From NCBI GenBank assembly GCA_014885115.2, contig WKLE02001182.1, positions 4,265 through 15,592 of the forward strand: a stretch of DNA of 11,328 bases, given 5' to 3'. The DNA is from Asterionellopsis glacialis. Its lineage: Eukaryota; Bacillariophyta; Plagiogrammaphyceae; Rhaphoneidales; Asterionellopsidaceae. Positions 1-6,945 of the stretch are shown piece after piece. Position 1 is the first letter of the stretch. The number at the start of each line of letters is the position of its first letter. The notes under the pieces are model-generated. The model saw only the letters and a program-made list of their open reading frames with translations. It was not told the origin of the DNA and ran no database searches. A program made the position numbers and the translations under genes.

Positions 1-210
1 AAAAAAAACATAACACACAAAATTACCAGTATTGATTAATTGGACTAAAATATTTTTTATGTCACAGTTCAGTACTAGACTGGTCCACCTAATCCTGGAA
101 CTACCCTGTTGTTAATAATTTCTGTGTTTTGTTGCAGGAAGAATAAAGGGTATTTTTTTGAAATTGATGTAAGTGAGACATATGTAAGATACATGATATC
201 TACTTCTTGG

Positions 211-517
211 TGTACAGTCCTCATGTACCAATAAGAAATGATTGAGGATTTTTCTTCAAGCTTGACCTTGCTTAAAATATCCAGAATTTCAAGCTTGGAC
301 TTGAGCAACACTTCTTATTGGATGATGTCAATATAACATCATAAATAAAAAATAAAACATAGAAAAAAACCCCCAAACTCTAATCTGAAATCAAAGAATA
401 TACAAAATAAGAAACAATTTTGAAATTCAAGCTTAGCATTGCTTAATTTTTGCCAACATTCAAGCTTGACCTAAGAAATGCATCATTTCCTATTGGTGCG
501 TGTTGACTGTAGTACAG
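211..517. repeat. Long imperfect foldback (MITE-like) element
   Basis: The outer arms 211-246 and 482-517 are imperfect inverted copies; the left arm has CCAATAAGAAATGAT and the right arm reads ATCATTTCCTATTGG. The symmetry continues inward. TTCAAGCTT occurs at 255-263 and 459-467, again at 288-296 and 426-434, and TTCTTATT at 312-319 is mirrored by AATAAGAA at 406-413. All four pairs are centred near 361-364, so the whole ~307 bp is one degenerate palindrome around an A-rich centre. This fits a foldback MITE or an old inverted duplication. I could not identify a clean target-site duplication, and there is no coding capacity. Confidence 0.72.
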
Positions 518-1137
518 TAGGACTAGTTGTTATGAAACATGCTACACCCTATTTTGGGTCAGTAACACTATAAAGTACTTCTTCACAACATTTTTTCCAC
601 ATCCTATCAGACCCTTACAACAAGAATTTTTAGTAGGAAATTGTTTGCACACTGCCTTGCAGCAACTATCCTGGGCAACCAACCTGCTGTACTACCAGAT
701 ACCCTTGGTATGAGCTATGATGTATTTACAACTCAGCAGCATTAGAGACTCTAGTCAAGGGATGATTCTGATCATTTGGAATTAAAAAAGGGTGAAAAGC
801 AAGGGGAAGTTGCTGTTGGAAACTATATTTTTAATGAGGTTCTATCCCTTTTTTATAAAAGAAAGAGAGGGTTAGAGATAATCTGATCCTCAACATGTTA
901 TTTGCACTGGGAAGTTCTTCCACAAGAAGAACCTACAATAGTAATTGGATTACTATCAGTCTGTAGTCCAACTACGCATACCTTTTCAATTGGGTGTCCA
1001 GGTATCAAATTGCCACTAAAAAATGGCAAATGCATGCCCACTCACATCCCAAATTTTGAAAAGACCTGGATGTTTGCGTCTGCACCAACAAATTGCAAAT
1101 TTTTCTCATTTGTTGTTGCTGGTAGAATCTACACAAA

Positions 1138-1188
1138 GACATACCAAAATGGCGCTGGTAGAATCCTACCAGTGCCATCTGGTATGTC
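1138..1188. repeat. Strong hairpin, ~23-bp arms, 4-nt loop
   Basis: The left arm (1138-1161) begins GACATACCA and ends TGGTAG. The right arm (1166-1188) begins CTACCA and ends TGGTATGTC. The arms pair almost throughout, with one bulged base and two other non-Watson-Crick positions, around the loop AATC. A further GCTGGTAGAATC copy lies just upstream (about 1119-1130), directly repeating the centre of the hairpin. It could be a small MITE, a recombination scar or a structured RNA; nothing nearby decides between them. Confidence 0.7.
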
Positions 1189-1384
1189 CAAAAAGGGCAT
1201 GCTTCTCCCTCCGACAGAATTGGAAAAGAAGATTCCAGCACCACAACCAAATTCTATACTATATGTACCCTTGTACTGCTAGATTGGTTTGCTGCTGCAT
1301 ATATCTGTGTAGGACTTTGGTACTGTACTCTAGAGGGAAAAAATATTGACAAGAACAACATTGACAACAATCATGCTCACAAAT

Positions 1385-1410
1385 GAACAAGAACAAGAAC
1401 AAGAACAAGA
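1385..1410. repeat. (AACAAG)n microsatellite
   Basis: About four tandem AACAAG hexamers run into a CATCAT stretch. This is simple-sequence DNA with no gene around it. Confidence 0.8.
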
Positions 1411-1550
1411 CAACATCCATCATCATCAATTCCTTTCTTCTCTTTTTTCTCTTCCTGAAAATACAGTCCAGGTACTGTACCGCCCGTCAGATGGTATGTA
1501 CCTGTTGGCTGTAAGACAGAATCTCACTTATCTAAAATGGAGAAGAAGTT

Positions 1551-1724
1551 GGACGTACATTTGAGTTGTCAGAGATTTGCCCAGACACCAGTCATCAAAA
1601 CCAAATGTGCAATCTTGTCAAATGCACACCTAACTGCCAAAAAATGCTGCCACCCAATTATTGATATACAAATCAGGGAACAAGTGGGCGTGCATTTGAG
1701 TTGTCGCAAATTTGCAAGGATACC
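1551..1724. repeat. Three copies of a CATTTGAGTTGTC-type motif, two direct and one inverted
   Basis: CATTTGAGTTGTC followed by ATTTGC occurs at about 1557-1580 and again at about 1692-1715, roughly 136 bp apart, with similar flanks. A degraded inverted copy around 1602-1632 shares the core CAAATGCACACC, which matches GGGCGTGCATTTG of the second direct copy in reverse. The enclosing 63-codon frame is probably only a by-product of the repeat. The pattern suggests remnants of a short dispersed element. Confidence 0.5.
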
Positions 1725-1870
1725 CTAATTACAGTCAGAAAGTCATAAGATATTATTAAGATTATCTTGTAATCAAACCTTGGATCAATCATGATCTATC
1801 AATCAATCTTCCAAAAGAATCTCACCCTTTCTATTTTGGTAGGAGGTAACTAGCTCCCTCCAGCAAATCA

Positions 1871-1994
1871 TGCAACGCACACACCAAAACACACCACACA
1901 AAGCAACAAAACATGCACACAACCCAAAACACACACATGACCCAAAACACGACAAAAAAAACAACAACAACAAATAACATAACAATAAACCACA
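1871..1994. repeat. Strand-asymmetric A+C-rich tract
   Basis: On the plus strand this stretch is almost entirely A and C with very few G or T. It is made of irregular CACA, CAAAACA and CAACAA units, including two close copies of ACCCAAAACAC. It is low-complexity DNA, not a clean microsatellite. Confidence 0.7.
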
Positions 1995-2361
1995 TTATCG
2001 GTGTCTTTTTATAGGTATTAGGCCAGTGAGAAAGTATTAAACAACATTGAGTTGATTGTTGTAGTCATCATTGTTTGCTAGAGGAGAAATTGGCATCATC
2101 ATGTGCAATATTGACAAGAATTGCCAATGTCACTACTGTATCAACAACAACATCAACAATTAAACATTTAATTGATCCTGCTGCTGGTGGTGGTGCTGCC
2201 AGTTTCTTGTGTTTGATTGTTGCTTGTGTGCTGGAGGTGGATTCTTGCTCCCACCACCCTTGTTCTTAATACTGCAGCAGTAGCTAGGGTGATTGTTGTC
2301 CCATGTGATTTTGTTCTGACATGGTGTACACAGCAATCCCACGAAATTCTCGCAAGTTTGC

Positions 2362-2476
2362 AAGTTTGCAAATTGGAAAAAGTAGTTTGGAGGGGGTGCC
2401 AACTTTTGTAAAATGCCTGGGAGTGAATACGCCCCAAAGAAAAAGTTCGCAAATTCGCAAAAAAGAAGTAGTTCGG
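2362..2476. repeat. Direct repeat pair, ~30 bp
   Basis: Copy one (2362-2390, AAGTTTGCAAATT then GTAGTTTGG) and copy two (2443-2476, AAGTTCGCAAATT then GTAGTTCGG) share the same order of blocks, with small insertions in the second. They lie about 80 bp apart, and an extra CAAGTTTG unit precedes copy one. No function is apparent. Confidence 0.5.
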
Positions 2477-3024
2477 ATAGCACCTAAACAGGAAGCCTCT
2501 TTTTTCCGATTTACGTTGAACTATTTATAAATCATTCATTATTTTTAATAAAATAATCTTAAATAATTCTGTTGACTCTATTTTTAACCCCTGACTTGGA
2601 ACAAGAATTACGTAGGCACGAGAATCAATACTGTACTCGTCGTACAGAAACTGTATATAGTTAGTAGCGCACCTTTTACTGGTTTCTATATATAAAAATT
2701 AGCCAATTTCCAATTAATACAATAGTAATATTGTGACACGTGTATTTGGTTCGGTTTTCGTTCACTTATTATAAACATATAATACTATTCAATCATACTG
2801 GTGCATCTTATTGTGTGGAAAAAAAATCATAGTAAAAGAGGTAGAGTAGAAATAAGAGATCATGCAGGGAACAACCAGCTGCCTTTTTGTACATACAGTG
2901 CAGTATCAGAATTTCGAAAATTTCTCATTACAGTACCAGGTATGCATCAAGGGTACCTTACCAGGTATTTGTTTTATACTTTGGCAAGGACGATCTTTGA
3001 TATGCATGGTAAACCCATATAATA

Positions 3025-3060
3025 TACACGTGTACACAGCTGTCAATTTTCTTATAAATA
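3025..3060 (+). promoter_or_regulatory. Promoter: two E-box-like palindromes plus TATA box
   Basis: A 10-bp palindrome TACACGTGTA (3025-3034, core CACGTG) and ACAGCTGT (3036-3043, core CAGCTG) lie directly upstream of TATAAATA (3053-3060). Transcription would then begin around 3080-3095, before the first ATG at 3151. A further ACACGTGT lies near 2736-2743. CACGTG and CAGCTG are typical bHLH and bZIP sites in eukaryotes; use of these copies is inference. The position matches the polyamine gene that follows. Confidence 0.55.
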
Positions 3061-3150
3061 GGAGAGATTTTTTTGGAAAAAATTCTGCCTTCTCATTTCA
3101 ACAAAAGAACAAACAGCGTCATTCGAATTCACACTCATAAAAAAGTTTGC

Positions 3151-3180
3151 ATGAATCAAAGTGAAGATTGCAGAGAATGA
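3151..3180 (+). promoter_or_regulatory. Upstream ORF of 9 codons overlapping the main start codon (ATGA)
   Basis: The first ATG after the predicted transcription start opens a 9-codon frame, MNQSEDCRE. Its TGA (3178-3180) overlaps the main ATG (3177-3179) as ATGA. The uORF start has T at -3, a weak context, whereas the main ATG has A at -3. Known AdoMetDC genes of mammals and plants are repressed by uORFs in response to polyamines, and in plants two of these uORFs overlap end to start. A similar role here is inference, and the peptide does not resemble the mammalian MAGDIS peptide. It could act through leaky scanning or termination-reinitiation. Confidence 0.5.
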
Positions 3181-5753
3181 AAACTCAGTCGAACAAAGCA
3201 GTTTGGTATCCTACATATGGATTTCTTTTTTGGTGTGTTTTTCTTACTTTTCCAGTTCTCTATTACCATTTTACGATAGTCGATCAAATCGCTTTCGGAA
3301 ATAAGGTGAGCAATATTACCAGATTCTCGAGATTGCGACATAAACAGATGTTTTTAACGACTTTGAAGTACTTTTTTTTCAAATCCATCTCTCCCTCTCT
3401 GAAAGAATAAGTATGCGGAAAGTAGTCACGGTTTGAGAGCACTTCAACTTCAGACAGAAAAACCGTCTCGGGAATCAGCAAATGATGGCACGGTGCTAGC
3501 ACGTGGGCAGCATTTGATGGTAGACATGGCAGGATCGAACTTTAAGATCCTAAATGATTAGCAAAAGCTCAGGCAAGCAACCCACAACATCGTGAAAGCA
3601 ACTGGAATGACATTATTGGGAATCAACTCCTTCACATTATATCCGCAAGGGGTATCGGTTGTTGCGACTCTTGCAGAAAGTCACTTGACTATCCATACTT
3701 GGCCCGAATACGGAAAGGCATTAGTGGATTTGTTCACCTGTGGCTCTGGGTTTGATCTCCGCCATGCTATACCAATTGTTGTGCGAGAGTACCAAGGGCA
3801 AATCGAGCTTTCTACCTATTCCATCATTCCTCGAGGCGACTATGAAATCACGAGAACAACCAAAAACGATAAGAGTGTAGCCCAATTTCAACCAATTGAA
3901 ATTATGGGTACACACAAATACAAAAAGAAGGTATTTGAAATTCAATCACCGTATCAGAATATTCAAATTTGGGACCACCATGATACCCTTGATGATGACT
4001 ATACCAAACACACTGTCAGGTCTCTGTTTTTGGATGGTGTTATGCAATCATCTGTAAGTGATGAAGAAAAGTACCACGAAACCTTGGTCCATCCTGCCTT
4101 CATTGCATCATCCGTCGATCCCAAGCGTGTTTTGATTGTTGGAGGTGGCGAAGGTGGTACACTTCGTGAAACATTGAAGTGGAAGAGTGTTGAACACGTT
4201 ACCATGGTTGACTTGGATGTTGAAGTTATCAAGGCAAGTCGCACTTACCTTCCTTCGTACAGTAACTGTACAAGTTTTGGTTCCAAAGTATGCTTTGATG
4301 ACGAACGGGTGGAGTTGTACTCTGAAGACTTCATCCAATGGTTCGACGATCATATTGGAAATGATATTTGTGACCCGAATAAGCATCAGGACAGTAAAAA
4401 TAAGAATACATTGTACGATGTTATTATTTTGGATTTGTTGGATACAGAGGAACTTCCCGAAGATGAAGCATGGGCTGAACATTTGTACTCTGATATGTTC
4501 TTCCGGCGCATTGCTTGCGCTATGAATGACTTTGGCGTGTTGGTGACAAACTTTGGTGAATCACCTGAGAACCCCTACGACGGTGGTCCGCAGACACGCG
4601 TGACACCTGCAAGTAAAGAACGGTTAGATATGTTCACCAAGAAAATCCATCAAATTCAAGCCATGTCGTCTTACTTCCGCCACACACGTGTTTATGAAAC
4701 TCCTGTTCCTGCTTTTCGTGCTGATTGGGCGTTTGCAATAGGCATTGTTCCTCATCACATCATGGATCACAAAGGCCTAGATAAATCGATAATTTCATCT
4801 TCAGAAGATGATGAGGAAATTCTAAGAACACGTCGGTTCGGCAATCGGGGTATCAATGACTTTGATGGTAACGAAGCACGTGTCAATCTTAAATTGCGAC
4901 GTGGTCTTCATCCCAAGGCATTCCCACTTAAATTTTATGATGGTGCCATACAACATACTTACCAATACCCCACTGGCGGTTGGCATGATGTGTATTGTAT
5001 GAATCCTGCCAACAAGGAAATTTGTGACATTCCCAAGAATCTCTTTGGTACGGATTACGAAGAAGAATACTTCGAACCAAAGCTTAATGATAAGAGTGAT
5101 GGAACCTCCGGTTTTGTTGCTAAGCAAAATATCAAGAAGGGTCATGTAACCGGACTGTACGATGCTGCAACAAGGTGAGTTTAACCATGAATTCTCTGCA
5201 TGTTCCTGCATGTCATTTTCAACCATGTTTTCTTTTTCTTCTGACTGTGCCTCAACAAACTACTGACATAGAGTTTTTACTATTTTGCTTTATTTATGCT
5301 TAAAGCATCAAACTCCCCTCTTCGGATATGGAACTTTTAAAGGAGTTTGCTGGTGGGCAAAGTCCCAACTACAATAACTTTATTAGATTCTTGGAAATCT
5401 ACGGCTTTGATGGTGGTATGGGTGGAACAGGAGACAAATTTTATAACAGTCTTTTGTCGCTCCATACATTTGCCAATCACGCCTGTGATCACAAACCCAA
5501 TTTTAGTAGTATTGCCGTTGCTTTTCCAACATGGAGTGATGAACTCTTTATGAAATGGAATCCTGTCAGCATTCGTATTATGAATGAATTGGAACATGTC
5601 ACCATTGCCACTCGTGACATTTCAAAGGGTGAAATGATCACTGACGATTATACTGAATGGGACAAATATTCGTATGCTCCCGAAGCCAGGCTTCGTATTT
5701 TTAAAGAATGGTGTGGTGAAGACTATGAAGCATACCTATCTGACGATGAGTGA
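3177..5753 (+). CDS. Membrane-anchored AdoMet decarboxylase / aminopropyltransferase / SET-domain fusion (three exons, in-frame TAG)
   Basis: Exons are 3177-3305, 3412-5174 and 5306-5753, 779 codons counting one internal TAG. Exon 1 gives a Lys-bearing N-terminus and a hydrophobic signal-anchor (residues ~14-35). Residues 77-165 are a bacterial class 1b (SpeH-type) AdoMet decarboxylase: HL-VD near 77, pyruvoyl Ser133 in AESHL, His138 in HTWPE, Cys153 in FTCG. Residues ~200-485 are an aminopropyltransferase, with SPYQ, DGVMQ, YHE, GGGEGG (287-292) and Asp384/Asp387 in place of the DxxD of spermidine synthases. Residues ~608-765 resemble a SET domain: [15 protein letters not shown] (688-691) and GEMITDDY ending at 746. 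The protein would decarboxylate AdoMet and transfer aminopropyl groups, probably at a membrane. TAG at 3559-3561 is codon 93. If it terminates, translation could restart at ATG 3607 without the first beta strand; alternative splicing could also bypass it. Domain calls are firm; exon 1 is less so. Confidence 0.8.
3306..3411 (+). other. Intron 1 of the polyamine fusion gene
   Basis: The donor is AAG|GTGAGC. A pyrimidine-rich stretch (around 3368-3400) precedes AATAAG|TATGCG. The intron is 106 bp and phase 0, and the downstream frame is open back to the acceptor, with an in-frame TGA at 3400-3402 lying inside the intron. An alternative acceptor at 3560-3561 would lengthen it to 256 bp and also keep the frame. 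Confidence 0.6.
3559..3561 (+). other. In-frame TAG inside the AdoMetDC beta-chain (possible recoding site, splice acceptor or disabling mutation)
   Basis: The frame before the TAG encodes [19 protein letters not shown] and the frame after it [20 protein letters not shown]. Together they align without a gap to SpeH-type proteins (His-Leu strand, LND, a helix, then the strand before PQGVS), with the TAG filling one residue. The next base is C, the leakiest stop context in eukaryotes, but the CARYYA readthrough consensus is not met. Confidence 0.75.
5175..5305 (+). other. Intron 2 of the polyamine fusion gene
   Basis: The donor is ACAAG|GTGAGT and the acceptor GCTTAAAG|CATC, 131 bp. Joining 5174 to 5306 completes a Ser codon and links GLYDAAT to [14 protein letters not shown] without a stop. 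Unspliced, translation would end at TGA 5176-5178. The intron lies inside the SET-like domain. Confidence 0.85.
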
Positions 5754-5801
5754 TTCTCTTCCCATCAACAATACATGTTTTATAAAGTGATTGGCGTACA
5801 G

Positions 5802-5830
5802 ACTAACTTCACTGTACAGTGTACAGTTAG
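5802..5830. repeat. Palindrome with flanking short inverted arms downstream of the fusion gene
   Basis: CACTGTACAGTG (5810-5821) is a perfect 12-bp palindrome flanked by CTAAC and GTTAG. It starts ~57 bp after the stop codon, so it would lie in the 3' UTR or at the transcript end. A role in 3'-end formation or mRNA stability is speculative. Confidence 0.5.
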
Positions 5831-6680
5831 AAAACCCCACAAAATTTATCACCATTCACAACGAAGTTCAAACGTTTTCATAACATGCATGATCTATACC
5901 TATACATAAAGCTTTTAAGATACATATTTTGTATACCCAACACTTAATTATTTCGCTGGTTTCGTACTGTAGCCAACCGAAGTGGTTCAAGTTTTGTTCG
6001 GGAAATATTGGTTTCTTGCAGTCGTGATTTTTTATGTTTTGATCCACCTCAATTGTGTCAAAGAATTTCTTTCTGGAAAGAGTGCCAATGGAGGTCTTCG
6101 AAGTCGACCCGCGGTTGTGCAACCAGAAAAGAAACCAGTTCTTTTTCTGTGGAAAAAACTAAAATATTTTGAAATTTTTGTAGGGGGGCCTCTGTCAACA
6201 CCGTTTTAGTCCCTGCCAGATGTGCACGATAATACTGTGTAATTTTTTCTCAAAAGTGTGGTCTGATTGGGTTATTAGAATTCAGTATGACTAGTAAGTA
6301 CAAACTGATCCATCTATGTATATCGAATTTTTCGAGAACTCATTAAATACTTACTGGGAATGACTCATGTTTGCTCATTAATACTGTAATACTCATTGGA
6401 AACTACAAAAGTCTATTGTACGTAGTTTTATTAGTTCAGACCTCAATTTTTCTCCTCCAACACGTCATTTTGATCATTTCAGTGTTTCAGTTCATACCAT
6501 TGCGTCAGCATCTGGGAATGCCCACCATACATTTTTTTCTTTGTTTCCACTCGTGAGGAACCCAAACTGTTCTCACACATGAACAAACACGTAATTTGAT
6601 CTTTTTAGCGAAATTCAGTATTGCAAATGCATCTGTCTCTATTCCCTGTGGACATCTTAATACTTAACTAAAGCAGTGAC

Positions 6681-6714
6681 TGACTCAGTTTTGCAATTTC
6701 CAATCTATATATAT
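6681..6714 (+). promoter_or_regulatory. Candidate promoter of the Mpv17-family gene (TGACTCA and TATATATA)
   Basis: TGACTCAG (6681-6688), an AP-1/bZIP-type site, is followed by TATATATAT (6706-6714). This would give a 5' UTR of ~200 nt that contains several upstream ATGs (6728, 6739 and others), which weakens the case. TATAAAA at 6931-6937 is too near the start codon to serve as its TATA box. Confidence 0.25.
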
Positions 6715-6945
6715 GTAGAAAGAACGAATGAAAATCCTGATGCAACTGCAATCCAAACACACCAGCAAGTTTGTTGCAAATACAATGTATGATAAAAGAA
6801 TCGAGTAATAGGTCAATCCACGTTCCACTCCACATTACTTCATATATCATTATAGTTGACCAATTTTTTCCAATCACTTTCGTTGTTGTTTTATTTTGTC
6901 CCAAAAGAAAAAAATACACACAAAGCTTATTATAAAACTTGCACC

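Larger units (their letters stand above)
1..3052. other. Gene-free, repeat-bearing intergenic region
   Basis: No convincing coding region is visible here. The open frames (for example 902-1282 plus, 1537-1728 plus, 2160-2483 minus, 2862-3140 plus) are short, many can open only at GTG or TTG, and none has a recognisable domain. The DNA is AT-rich and carries the foldback element, hairpin, direct repeats, microsatellite, A+C-rich tract and TACTGTA-type palindromes listed separately. The last ~30 bases hold the promoter elements of the downstream polyamine gene. An unrecognised non-coding RNA gene cannot be excluded. Confidence 0.65.
5754..6945. other. Intergenic region between the fusion gene and the Mpv17-family gene
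   Basis: No gene is supported. The best frame (5982-6209 plus) begins only at GTG, encodes one hydrophobic stretch and has no recognisable domain. A 12-bp palindrome CACTGTACAGTG lies at 5810-5821, shortly after the stop of the upstream gene, and TACTGTA-type motifs recur at 5964-5971 and 6382-6388. A possible promoter for the downstream gene lies near 6681-6714. Confidence 0.6.

Noticed and set aside
1005..1250. 81-codon minus-strand frame
   Set aside because: It is a shadow across the hairpin and an overlapping plus-strand frame, with no domain or promoter.
902..1282. 126-codon plus-strand open frame
   Set aside because: It opens at TTG, has no domain or signal, overlaps a strong hairpin and an opposite-strand frame, and its composition is not protein-like.
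1537..1728. 63-codon frame with an internal VHLSC repeat
   Set aside because: The peptide repeat simply reflects a ~40-bp DNA direct repeat; there is no promoter or family resemblance.
3559..3561. UAG reassigned to an amino acid genome-wide
   Set aside because: Diatom nuclear genes use the standard code. No second in-frame TAG is seen in the other coding exons. All three genes end in TGA (or, for the extended coiled-coil form, TAA), so the window gives no support, though it cannot exclude reassignment.
3493..3561. 69-nt in-frame intron (GTGCTAG to GATTAG) removing the TAG
   Set aside because: It would delete the conserved HLMVD to LND segment, which looks like true coding sequence. The donor is poor. 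I prefer the acceptor choice from exon 1 as the splicing explanation.
5982..6209. 75-codon frame with one hydrophobic segment
   Set aside because: It starts at GTG and has no homology I recognise; a single hydrophobic run is common in AT-rich DNA.
6931..6937. TATAAAA as promoter of the Mpv17-family gene
   Set aside because: It is only 9 bases before the start codon, so transcription would begin inside the coding region.
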